NCBI RefSeq assembly: GCF_003034845.1
Contig: NZ_PZKC01000009.1
Coordinates: forward strand, 98,703-162,702
Origin: Pseudothauera lacus
Lineage (GTDB): Bacteria > Pseudomonadota > Gammaproteobacteria > Burkholderiales > Rhodocyclaceae
DNA length: 64,000 bases
Direction of reading: 5' to 3'
Part shown: one piece after another, positions 1-8,333 of the stretch
How positions within the stretch are numbered: the first letter of the stretch is position 1
Layout: each line of letters opens with the position of its first letter
Position numbers and translations under genes: made by a program
The notes under the pieces: model-generated
Told to the model about the DNA's origin: nothing
Database searches by the model: none
The model's input: only the letters and a program-made list of their open reading frames with translations

Positions 1-445
1 AGTACAGCGGCTTGATGCCCAGGCGGTCGCGGCCGAGCAGCACGCGGCCGCTGTCGCGCTCCCAGATGGCGAAGGCGAACATGCCGTTGAGGCGCTGGAC
101 GAAGTCCGGCCCCCAGGCGTGGTAGGCCTTGAGCAGCACCTCGGTGTCGCCGTGCGAATAGAAGCGGTAGCCCTTGCCTTCCAGCTCGCGGCGCAGCTCA
201 GGGTGGTTGTACACCGCGCCGTTGAACACGATGCCGAGCCCCAGCTCGGGATCCACCATGGGCTGCTGGGCGGATTCGGAGAGATCCATGATCTTCAGGC
301 GCCTGTGGCCCCAGGCCTGGGAGCCCTGGGCGAACACCCCGCCATTGTCCGGGCCGCGCCGCTGCTGGCGCTGGTTCATGCGTGCAATCGCACCCAGGTC
401 GGGGGTCTGTCCGTCGAATCTGATCTCACCGGCAATGCCGCACAT
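1..445 (-). CDS. asnO: N-acetylglutaminylglutamine amidotransferase (asparagine synthase family), N-terminal fragment
   Basis: Partial gene cut by the left edge; 148 residues of the class II glutamine amidotransferase (Ntn hydrolase) domain are visible. It starts Met-Cys-Gly-Ile-Ala-Gly, so Cys2 is the expected nucleophile that frees ammonia from glutamine. RGPD sits at residues 30-33, followed by GHRRLKIMDLS, FNGAVYN and GDTEVLLKAYHAWG. This wording resembles the enzyme that amidates N-acetylglutaminylglutamine (NAGGN, an osmoprotectant dipeptide; asnO in Pseudomonas) more than ordinary AsnB. The synthetase domain lies outside the window, so the subfamily is an inference from the N-terminal half only. 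An AAGGAAG Shine-Dalgarno sequence lies about 7 nt before the ATG. The partner gene ngg, if present, must lie left of the window. Confidence 0.8.
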   Translation of the reverse strand, partial: MCGIAGEIRFDGQTPDLGAIARMNQRQQRRGPDNGGVFAQGSQAWGHRRLKIMDLSESAQQPMVDPELGLGIVFNGAVYNHPELRRELEGKGYRFYSHGDTEVLLKAYHAWGPDFVQRLNGMFAFAIWERDSGRVLLGRDRLGIKPLY

Positions 446-568
446 AGGTCTTCCTTCTGTTGTTGGAACATGCCTATTGTAGCAAATTGATTTTGCGCAA
501 AAGTTTTAGAGGTCAAACACGCGCTGCGGTAAGCTCTTGAGCCGATTTGAAATCCGCCCCGCTCCGCC

Positions 569-1531
569 ATGCCAGGTGAATTCGACCTGATCCGCCGCCA
601 CTTCACCCGTCCCGCGTCGCACACCGCGCTTGCGGCGGGCGACGACGCCGCCCTGCTCGCCCCGCGCGCCGGCATGCAACTGGCCGTATCCACCGACATG
701 CTGGTCGCCGGCACGCACTTCTTCGCCGACACCGAACCCACCGATCTGGGCTGGAAGACGCTGGCGGTGAATGTCTCCGACCTTGCGGCAATGGGCGCCG
801 AGCCGCGCTGGGCCTTTCTCGCACTGGCCCTGCCGACGGCCGACGATGCCTGGCTGGCGGCCTTCGCCGACGGGCTGTTCGCCTGCGCGGAGAACTTCGG
901 CCTCGACCTGGCCGGCGGCGACACCACACGCGGCCCGCTCAACCTGTGCGCGACGGTGATCGGTGAAGTTCCCGCCGGCACCGCACTGACCCGCGCCGGT
1001 GCACGTCCGGGGGACCTGCTGTGGGTCTCCGGCCAGCCCGGACGCGCGGCACTGGGTCTGCAGGCGCTGCGCGACGGGCTTGCACTGAGTGCCGCCGGGC
1101 GCACGGCATGCCTCGCCGCGTTGCACCACCCGCAACCACGGGTGGCCCTGGGTCTGGCCCTGCGCGGCATCGCCAGCGCGGCGCTGGACGTCTCCGACGG
1201 CCTCCTCGGCGACCTGCGCCATCTGCTTGCCGCATCGCGCTGCGGCGCGCTGATCGAGCATGCCGCGCTGCCGCTCGGCGCCCTGCTCGCCGACGGCGCC
1301 CCGCCGGCGATCGCCGAAGCCGCGTTGCTCGGCGGCGGCGATGATTACGAACTGCTGTTCACCGCCCCCCCGGCTCAGCGCGACACCCTCGCGGCGATGG
1401 CGGGAGAGCTCGCTCTGCCCTTACACTGCATCGGTCAACTCAATGCCGACAGCGGTCAGGTGCTGCTGCGCGCGCCCGACGGCAGCGTGCACCTGCCCAC
1501 CACCGGGGGCTACGACCATTTCGCCTGCTGA
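569..1531 (+). CDS. thiL: Thiamine-monophosphate kinase
   Basis: Cytosolic kinase that phosphorylates thiamine monophosphate to the active cofactor thiamine pyrophosphate. The 320 residues match the usual family length. Visible family blocks are GDDAALLAP near residue 27, STDMLVAGTHF after it, DVSDGLLGDL near residue 210 and GGGDDYELLF near residue 254, the acidic Mg-ATP-binding clusters of the AIR synthase-like (PurM) fold. No strong Shine-Dalgarno precedes the ATG, but the protein start aligns with the family's GEFDLI N-terminus. It is the first gene of a tight group: pgpA begins one base after the stop codon. Confidence 0.95.
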   Translation: MPGEFDLIRRHFTRPASHTALAAGDDAALLAPRAGMQLAVSTDMLVAGTHFFADTEPTDLGWKTLAVNVSDLAAMGAEPRWAFLALALPTADDAWLAAFADGLFACAENFGLDLAGGDTTRGPLNLCATVIGEVPAGTALTRAGARPGDLLWVSGQPGRAALGLQALRDGLALSAAGRTACLAALHHPQPRVALGLALRGIASAALDVSDGLLGDLRHLLAASRCGALIEHAALPLGALLADGAPPAIAEAALLGGGDDYELLFTAPPAQRDTLAAMAGELALPLHCIGQLNADSGQVLLRAPDGSVHLPTTGGYDHFAC

Positions 1532-1532
1532 C

Positions 1533-2018
1533 ATGACCACCACCCCGAACCTCCGCTTCCTGCTCAGCCACCCCGCCCACTTCATCTCGCTGGGCTTCGG
1601 CGCCGGGCTGTCGCCGAAGGCCCCGGGCACGGTCGGCACCCTGCTGGGCTGGCTGCTCTATCCGCTGATCCGCACTCCGGTGAACGAGGCGGTGTTCCTC
1701 GCCTTCCTGGCCAGCCTGTTCATCGCCGGAGTGATCGCCGCCGAGCGCACCGGACGCGCGCTGGGCGTACCCGACCACGGCGCCATCGTCTGGGACGAGA
1801 TGGTGGCGATCTGGCTGGTGCTGCTGTTCACCCCCGCCACCCTGCTGTGGCAAGCCACCGCAGTGGTAATCTTCCGCTTCTTCGACATCGTCAAGCCGCC
1901 GCCCATCCGCATGGCGGACCAGAAGCTGAAGGGGGGCTTCGGGGTGATGTTCGACGACCTCATCGCCGCCGCCTACACCCTGCTGGTGATCGCCGTCCTC
2001 GTACATCTGCTGGGCTGA
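1533..2018 (+). CDS. pgpA: Phosphatidylglycerophosphatase A
   Basis: Inner membrane phosphatase that converts phosphatidylglycerophosphate to phosphatidylglycerol. It has 161 residues, the usual size. The open frame extends further upstream inside thiL, but the family N-terminus is MTTTPNLRFLLSHPAHF, so the ATG one base after the thiL stop was chosen. The GTVGTLLGWLLYP stretch, the DEMVAIWLVLLF membrane segment and the C-terminal FDIVKPPPI...GGFGVMFDD block, with its acidic catalytic residues, are diagnostic. The thiL-pgpA pairing is common in proteobacteria; spacing implies one transcript with pncC five bases downstream. Confidence 0.94.
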   Translation: MTTTPNLRFLLSHPAHFISLGFGAGLSPKAPGTVGTLLGWLLYPLIRTPVNEAVFLAFLASLFIAGVIAAERTGRALGVPDHGAIVWDEMVAIWLVLLFTPATLLWQATAVVIFRFFDIVKPPPIRMADQKLKGGFGVMFDDLIAAAYTLLVIAVLVHLLG

Positions 2019-2023
2019 ACGCC

Positions 2024-2524
2024 ATGGACATCGAACTCGCCACCCTCTCCCGCGAACTCGGCGACGCCCTGGCGGCGCGCGGCTGGCGACTGAGCGCCGC
2101 GGAGTCGTGCACCGGCGGCTGGATCGCCGCCACGGTGACGGACACGCCCGGCAGCTCGGCCTGGTTCGACCGCGGCTTCGTGACCTACTCCAACGCCGCC
2201 AAGTGCGAGATGCTCGAAGTCTGCCCGCTGACCGTGGACAGTCACGGTGCGGTGAGCGAGGAGACCGTGCGCGAGATGGTCGCCGGTGCGCTCGCGCACA
2301 GCCTCGCCGACATCGCCGTGGCGGTCTCCGGCATCGCCGGCCCGGACGGCGGCAGCGCCGCCAAGCCGGTGGGCACGGTATGCATCGGCTGGGGGGTATA
2401 TGGCGACCTGCCGCGGATCGCAACCTGCCATTTCAGCGGCGACCGCGAGGCGGTGCGGCGGCAGACGGTGATCGCCGCGCTGCGCGGCGTCATCGCCCTC
2501 GCCAGAGGCGATGCTGACCTGTAA
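2024..2524 (+). CDS. pncC: Nicotinamide-nucleotide amidohydrolase (CinA C-terminal family)
   Basis: Deamidates nicotinamide mononucleotide to nicotinic acid mononucleotide, recycling NMN released by NAD-dependent DNA ligase. It is a stand-alone 166-residue CinA C-terminal domain protein lacking the N-terminal COG1058 domain. The AESCTGG motif contains the catalytic Ser (residue 28); GIAGPDGGS and KPVGTVCIGW follow as in the family. The ATG lies 5 nt after pgpA; the upstream extension of the frame lies wholly inside pgpA and was rejected. It directly precedes recA, a position widely conserved for cinA/pncC genes. Confidence 0.93.
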   Translation: MDIELATLSRELGDALAARGWRLSAAESCTGGWIAATVTDTPGSSAWFDRGFVTYSNAAKCEMLEVCPLTVDSHGAVSEETVREMVAGALAHSLADIAVAVSGIAGPDGGSAAKPVGTVCIGWGVYGDLPRIATCHFSGDREAVRRQTVIAALRGVIALARGDADL

Positions 2525-2527
2525 TGG

Positions 2528-2556
2528 TTGCTGTAAATACATTCAGGCACTAGACT
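2528..2556 (+). promoter_or_regulatory. recA promoter with LexA (SOS) box
   Basis: A sequence CTGT-N8-TCAG lies at 2531-2546, one base away from the LexA consensus CTGT-N8-ACAG. It overlaps the -35 and spacer of a plausible sigma-70 promoter: TTGCTG at 2528-2533, a 17-base spacer, TAGACT at 2551-2556. A second possible -10, CATAAT, occurs at 2588-2593. Position directly upstream of recA supports SOS control. Base matches are seen; LexA binding is inferred. Confidence 0.75.
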
Positions 2557-2619
2557 GGGGGCTGGCACATTCCAGCAAACTCTGTGCCATAATCCGCCAA
2601 CCACTCAGGAATACTTCTT

Positions 2620-3651
<1,032 letters not shown>

Positions 3652-3659
3652 TCAACACC

Positions 3660-4112
3660 ATGGAGGGAAGCGCCCTGCGCGAACGAGCGTTGCGTTATCT
3701 GGCGCAGCGTGAACACAGCCGCGCAGAGCTCGAGCGCAAGCTCGCCCCCCACGGCACCGCCGAGGACATCGCCAGCGTGCTCAACCGTCTCACCGAACTC
3801 GAACTGCTCTCCGATGCCCGCTTCGCGCAGGCCTGGGTGCGGGGCAAGGGCGCGCGCTTCGGCACCGCCCGCCTGCGCCACGACCTCGCCAGCCGCGGTG
3901 TGGATGCAGAGCTGATCGCGGCGGCGCTGGCCGGCGACGGCGACGACGAGGAACAGCGCGCACGCTCCGTGTGGGCCGGCAAATTCGGCCGTGCCCCGGG
4001 GGATGCACGCGAATGGGCACGCCAGGCGCGCTTCCTGCAGGGGCGTGGCTTCGGCAGCGCGTTGATCCGCAAGGTGTTGAAAGAGATCCCCGATGAGTCT
4101 GCTCAAGGTTGA
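3660..4112 (+). CDS. recX: Regulatory protein RecX
   Basis: Small helical modulator that binds RecA filaments and limits their activity. It has 150 residues and matches the family in the [19 protein letters not shown] start, [17 protein letters not shown] and the C-terminal [16 protein letters not shown] helix repeats. The frame is open further upstream into recA, but the ATG at 3660, preceded by recA's stop, gives the family N-terminus. Its 3' end overlaps the start of lptB by 20 bases, which suggests coupled translation of a RecA regulator with an LPS export ATPase. Confidence 0.93.
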   Translation: MEGSALRERALRYLAQREHSRAELERKLAPHGTAEDIASVLNRLTELELLSDARFAQAWVRGKGARFGTARLRHDLASRGVDAELIAAALAGDGDDEEQRARSVWAGKFGRAPGDAREWARQARFLQGRGFGSALIRKVLKEIPDESAQG

Positions 4113-4815
4113 AGGCCTGCAGAAGCGCTACAAGGCGCGCACGGTGGTGCACGACGTCGGCTTCGCCGTCGGCAGCGGCGAGGTCGTCGGCCTGCTCGGC
4201 CCCAACGGGGCCGGCAAGACCACCTGTTTCTACATGATCGTCGGCCTCGTACGTGCCGACGGTGGCGAGATCATCCTCGACGAGGAGCGCCTCACCCACC
4301 TTCCCATCCACGCCCGTGCCCGCCTCGGCCTCTCCTACCTGCCGCAGGAGATGAGCGTCTTCCGCAAGCTCACGGTAGCCGAGAACATCCGTGCGGTACT
4401 CGAGCTGCAAGGCCTTGACGACGCCCAGGCCAGCGCGCGCCTGGACGAACTGCTGCAGGAACTGGGCATTACCCACCTGCGCGACAACATGGCGGTGTCG
4501 CTCTCCGGCGGCGAACGCCGACGCTGCGAGATCGCCCGCGCACTGGCCACCAACCCGCGCCTGATCCTGCTCGACGAACCCTTTGCCGGCGTCGACCCGA
4601 TCGCCGTCATCGACATCCAGAAGATCATCCGCTTCCTCAAGGAGCGCGGCATCGGTGTGCTGATCACCGACCACAACGTGCGTGAGACGCTGGGCATCTG
4701 CGACCGCGCCTACATCATCAGCGAGGGGCGGGTGCTGGCCAGCGGCACGCCCGCCAACATCGTCGACAACGAGAAGGTGCGCCAGGTCTACCTCGGCGAA
4801 CACTTCCGCCTCTGA
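4093..4815 (+). CDS. lptB: LPS export ABC transporter ATP-binding protein LptB
   Basis: Cytoplasmic ATPase of the LptB2FGC complex that extracts lipopolysaccharide from the inner membrane and drives it across the periplasm. It has 240 residues. Walker A GPNGAGKT is at 36-43, the signature is LSGGERRR, and Walker B with its catalytic Glu is [13 protein letters not shown]; the [15 protein letters not shown]-loop segment is typical of LptB. It overlaps recX by 20 nt. rpoN follows as expected, but the usual upstream lptC and lptA are absent here and must be elsewhere. Confidence 0.95.
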   Translation: MSLLKVEGLQKRYKARTVVHDVGFAVGSGEVVGLLGPNGAGKTTCFYMIVGLVRADGGEIILDEERLTHLPIHARARLGLSYLPQEMSVFRKLTVAENIRAVLELQGLDDAQASARLDELLQELGITHLRDNMAVSLSGGERRRCEIARALATNPRLILLDEPFAGVDPIAVIDIQKIIRFLKERGIGVLITDHNVRETLGICDRAYIISEGRVLASGTPANIVDNEKVRQVYLGEHFRL

Positions 4816-4834
4816 CCGCGATGGCCCGATCCGC

Positions 4835-6292
4835 ATGAAGCCCACCCTCCAGCTCAAGCTCTCCCAGCACCTTACGCTGACCCCGCAGCTGCAGCAGTCG
4901 ATCAAGCTGCTGCAGCTGTCGACCATCGAGCTCAACCAGGAGATCGAGCGCTTCCTGCTGGAAAACCCCATGCTCGAACGCGAGGACGGCGACGGCAGCG
5001 ATTTCGGCCCCGGCAGCGGCGCAGCCACCGCCACCAGCGAACGCAGCAGCGAGCAGGGCAGCAGTGACGGTGCTCAGGACGGCGAGCGCGGCGAAGAACG
5101 TGCCGAGCACGAGGCCGGCGCCAGCGACGAGGCCGGCGAATGGCTGAGTGCCGGCAGCGGCAGCACCCGCCGCGACGATGACGACGACGTCGATTACCAG
5201 GAATTCCAGGCCGCCGAGACCTCGCTGCGCGACCACCTCGACCAGCAGGTGGCACTCTCCCCGCTCTCCGACCGCGACCGCGCGCTGGTGCGCTTCGTCA
5301 TCGAGGCCCTCGACGACGACGGCTATCTCCACCAGGAGCTCGAAGACCTCCTGCCGCTGCTCCCCGAAGAGCTCGACATCGACCTCGACGACCTCGGCAT
5401 CGCCCTGCGCCATGTGCAGCACCTCGAACCCGCCGGCATCGGCGCGCGCACCGTGCAGGAATGCCTGAGCCTGCAACTGCGTGCGATGGCCGCCGGCGAT
5501 GAGCGCGACCTCGCGCTGCGCATCGTCGACGGGCACCTCGAACTGCTCGCCGAGCGCAACTTCGTCAAGCTCAAGCGCCTGCTGTCGTGCGACGACGACG
5601 CCCTGCGCGCCGCCCACGCACTGATCTGCCGCCTCGATCCCCATCCGGGCTCGCGCTACGCCGCGCAGGAAACCCGCTACGTGATCCCCGACGTCGTGGT
5701 GCGCAAGCTGCGCGGGCGCTGGCAGGTCAACCTCAACCCCGAGGCCATGCCGAAGCTGCGCATCAATGCCCTCTACGCCCAGCTGCTGCAGCAGAACCGC
5801 GGCAATGGCGGCGGCCTCACCGGACAATTGCAGGAAGCACGCTGGCTGATCAAGAACGTGCAGCAGCGCTTCGACACCATCCTGCGCGTTTCCCAGGCCA
5901 TCGTTGACCAGCAGCGGCAGTTCTTCGATCATGGGGAGGTGGCGATGCGCCCGTTGACCCTGCGCGAGATCGCCGATCAGCTCGAACTGCACGAATCGAC
6001 GGTGTCACGGGTCACCACGCAGAAGTTCATGGCCACCCCGCGCGGGGTGTTCGAGTTGAAGTATTTCTTCGGCAGTCACGTCGCCACCGATACCGGTGGA
6101 GCGGCATCCTCCACTGCGATTCGCGCGCTGATTCGCCAGCTGGTGGATGCCGAAGACAGAAAGAAGCCCCTGTCCGACGCCAAGATTGCCGATTTGTTGG
6201 GCCAGCAGGGTATCGTCGTCGCGCGGCGCACTATCGCCAAATACCGCGAATCGCTCAATATCCCGCCGGTCAGTATGCGCAAGACGATCTGA
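4835..6292 (+). CDS. rpoN: RNA polymerase sigma-54 factor
   Basis: Alternative sigma factor for nitrogen-related and other genes recognising -24/-12 promoters with AAA+ activators. It has 485 residues. The N-terminal glutamine-rich activator region is seen in LSQHLTLTPQLQQSIKLLQL; an acidic linker spans roughly residues 50-125; the core-binding and DNA-binding helix-turn-helix (LHESTVSRVTTQKF) follow; the RpoN box ARRTIAKYRE is at 463-472. The ATG at 4835 gives the canonical MKPTLQLKLSQ start; the upstream open frame is lptB out of frame. It lies between lptB and hpf, the conserved order. Confidence 0.97.
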   Translation: MKPTLQLKLSQHLTLTPQLQQSIKLLQLSTIELNQEIERFLLENPMLEREDGDGSDFGPGSGAATATSERSSEQGSSDGAQDGERGEERAEHEAGASDEAGEWLSAGSGSTRRDDDDDVDYQEFQAAETSLRDHLDQQVALSPLSDRDRALVRFVIEALDDDGYLHQELEDLLPLLPEELDIDLDDLGIALRHVQHLEPAGIGARTVQECLSLQLRAMAAGDERDLALRIVDGHLELLAERNFVKLKRLLSCDDDALRAAHALICRLDPHPGSRYAAQETRYVIPDVVVRKLRGRWQVNLNPEAMPKLRINALYAQLLQQNRGNGGGLTGQLQEARWLIKNVQQRFDTILRVSQAIVDQQRQFFDHGEVAMRPLTLREIADQLELHESTVSRVTTQKFMATPRGVFELKYFFGSHVATDTGGAASSTAIRALIRQLVDAEDRKKPLSDAKIADLLGQQGIVVARRTIAKYRESLNIPPVSMRKTI

Positions 6293-6313
6293 ACCGAAAC
6301 AAGAGGAGTCATC

Positions 6314-6637
6314 ATGAATCTCACCATCACCGGGCATCACGTGGAAGTCACCGCCGCCCTCCGCGACTACGTGACGTCGAAGCTCGACCGCGTCATCCGT
6401 CACTTCGACAACGTCACCAGCGTCGGCGTGATCCTGTCGGTGGAAAAGCTCGACCAGAAGGCCGAAGTGACCCTGCATGTGCGCGGCAAGGACATCTTCG
6501 TCGAAGCCCACAACGGCGACATGTACGCCGCCATCGACGCGATGACCGACAAGCTCGAACGCCAGGTGCAGAAGCACAAGCAGAAGCTGCAGGACCACCA
6601 CCACGACGCGCTCAAGCACCAGGCCACCGAAGAGTGA
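6314..6637 (+). CDS. hpf: Ribosome hibernation promoting factor / sigma-54 modulation protein
   Basis: Binds the 30S decoding centre in stationary phase and promotes ribosome dimerisation or inactivation. This is the short form of 107 residues without the C-terminal dimerisation domain. The start NLTITGHHVEVTAALRDYV and the later HVRGKDIFVEA and DMYAAIDAMTDKLERQ blocks define the family. An AAGAGGAG ribosome-binding site lies just before the ATG. It sits 21 nt after rpoN, the conserved place that led to the historical name 'sigma-54 modulation protein'. Confidence 0.95.
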   Translation: MNLTITGHHVEVTAALRDYVTSKLDRVIRHFDNVTSVGVILSVEKLDQKAEVTLHVRGKDIFVEAHNGDMYAAIDAMTDKLERQVQKHKQKLQDHHHDALKHQATEE

Positions 6638-6671
6638 GCCACTCCTTACCGCTTTCGGTTTAGGGTGCGGG

Positions 6672-6677
6672 TATAAT
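6672..6677 (+). promoter_or_regulatory. Candidate -10 box upstream of ptsN
   Basis: A perfect TATAAT lies in the 132-base gap between hpf and ptsN. No good -35 is seen at the matching distance (only CCGCTT/CTTTCG-like sequence around 6650). If used, it would let ptsN-hprK be transcribed separately from rpoN-hpf with a leader of about 85 nt. Confidence 0.35.
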
Positions 6678-6769
6678 GCGCGCGTTTTCCGTCAGCCCAT
6701 TGCCTCCCGGCACCCGACCGAACCTTCCCCGCACGGCCCCCAGGCGGGCGCCGTGCGTGGCATGACCGC

Positions 6770-7255
6770 ATGAGCCTGATCGCCCAACTCCTTCCCCCCG
6801 CCAACGTCGTCATCGACCTCGACGCCAGCAGCAAGAAGCGCGTCTTCGAACAGGCCGGCCTGCTGTTCGAAAACCAGCAGAACATTGCCCGCAGCGTGGT
6901 CTTCGACAGCCTGTTCTCGCGCGAGCGGCTCGGTTCCACCGGCCTGGGGCAAGGCATCGCCATCCCCCACGGGCGCATCAAGGGCCTTGCCGAAGCCACC
7001 GGTGCCTTCTTCCGCCTCGCCACCCCGGTACAGTTCGACGCTCCCGACAACCGTCCGGTGGACATGCTGTTCGTGCTGCTGGTCCCCGAACAGGCCAACG
7101 AGACCCACCTGCAACTGCTCTCCGAGCTGGCGCAGATGTTCAGCGACCGCAACTTCCGCGACACCCTCCACCAGGCGCCCGACGCCGCTTCCATTCACGC
7201 CCTGTTCGCCAACTGGGGCCCGCATGCGGCAGACGAGCGTAGCGCAACTGCATGA
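6770..7255 (+). CDS. ptsN: Nitrogen-regulatory PTS enzyme IIA (EIIA-Ntr)
   Basis: Terminal phosphoacceptor of the regulatory PTS-Ntr chain, which controls potassium transport, nitrogen and stress responses rather than importing sugar. It has 161 residues. The phosphorylated histidine is His67 in GIAIPHGRIKG. The LLPPANVVIDLDASSKKRVFEQAG N-terminal region (in part) and FVLLVPEQANETHLQLLSEL fit the family. Its end overlaps hprK by 32 bases, so translation of the two is probably coupled. Genes for HPr and EI-Ntr are not in this window. Confidence 0.95.
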   Translation: MSLIAQLLPPANVVIDLDASSKKRVFEQAGLLFENQQNIARSVVFDSLFSRERLGSTGLGQGIAIPHGRIKGLAEATGAFFRLATPVQFDAPDNRPVDMLFVLLVPEQANETHLQLLSELAQMFSDRNFRDTLHQAPDAASIHALFANWGPHAADERSATA

Positions 7256-8162
7256 GGCCTTGCATCGGCGCCTGGCGCTGACGCATGTCTGCGGCCGCCT
7301 GGAAGCCGTCATCCGGGTCAGCGAGGAGCGCATCTGGCCAGCCGATCTGGTCGGCCACCTCAACCTCATCCATCCGCAGCGCCTGCAGATCCTCGGCGCC
7401 GCAGAACTGGCCTGGGCACGCCGTCAGTCGCGCGAGAAGATTGCCCACCATCTCAACGAGATCCTTGCCGCCCGCCCGCCCGCGATCATCGTTGCCGACG
7501 GCTGCGAGACCCCCAACCTGCTGCGCGGGCTGTGCGAAAACTTCGGCGTTGCGCTGTTCACCACCACCCAGCCTTCCGCCGGCGTGGTGGACCAGTTGCG
7601 CCTCTACCTCTCCCGTCAGCTCGCCGAAAAGATCTCCCTCCACGGCGTCTTCATGGACGTGCTCGGCCTCGGCGTGTTCATCACCGGCACCTCCGGCGCC
7701 GGCAAGTCCGAGCTGGCGCTGGAACTGATCTCACGCGGCCACGGCCTGGTCGCCGACGACATCGTCGAGTTCTCGCGCATCGCCCCCACGGTACTGGAAG
7801 GGCGCTGCCCGGAACTGCTGCAGGACTACATCGAGGTCCGCGGCCTCGGCCTGCTCAACATCCGCACCATCTTCGGCGAGACCGCCTGCCGGCGGAAGAT
7901 GCGCCTGCGTCTGGTCTGCCACCTCGAACGCCGTCAGCCCGGCGAGGACGACCCCTCGCGCCTGCCGATGGCCCAGGAGATGCAGGACGTGCTCGGCGTG
8001 CAGGTACCGCGCGTCATCCTGCCGGTGGCCGCCGGGCGCAACCTCGCCGTGCTGCTCGAGGCCGCGGTGCGCTCGACCATCCTGCAGCTGCGCGGCGTGG
8101 ACTCCACCCAGGACTTCATCGACCGCCAGGCGCGCGCCCTCGCCAGCGCTGAAACAAGCTGA
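7224..8162 (+). CDS. hprK: HPr kinase/phosphorylase
   Basis: Bifunctional enzyme that phosphorylates or dephosphorylates Ser46 of HPr. It has 312 residues, the family length, from the ATG at 7224, which lies inside the end of ptsN; the open frame runs further upstream but that part is ptsN read out of frame. The N-terminal domain ends near residue 130; Walker A GTSGAGKS is at 155-162; the signature EVRGLGLLNIRTIFGETA follows. In proteobacteria HprK appears beside ptsN and often rapZ; rapZ is absent here and a cyclase gene follows instead. Confidence 0.95.
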   Translation: MRQTSVAQLHEALHRRLALTHVCGRLEAVIRVSEERIWPADLVGHLNLIHPQRLQILGAAELAWARRQSREKIAHHLNEILAARPPAIIVADGCETPNLLRGLCENFGVALFTTTQPSAGVVDQLRLYLSRQLAEKISLHGVFMDVLGLGVFITGTSGAGKSELALELISRGHGLVADDIVEFSRIAPTVLEGRCPELLQDYIEVRGLGLLNIRTIFGETACRRKMRLRLVCHLERRQPGEDDPSRLPMAQEMQDVLGVQVPRVILPVAAGRNLAVLLEAAVRSTILQLRGVDSTQDFIDRQARALASAETS

Positions 8163-8333
8163 AAGCCGCCCCCCGCAGGGGGGAAAACGCCGTATCATGA
8201 CGGCGGCACAAACGAGACCAACCGCAGCTTTGCCCGCCCCAATCCTCCCGGTGCGCTCCACGAACACCGAGCCGCACACCCCCTCCGCCGCCCTTGCGCC
8301 TCCCGCGCAGGACCTGCCGGCGGCGCTCGCCCG

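Noticed and set aside
8163..8200. Short C/G hairpin after hprK as terminator
   Set aside because: CCCCCCGCAGGGGGG is followed by AAAA rather than T, so it lacks the usual terminator tail on the plus strand.
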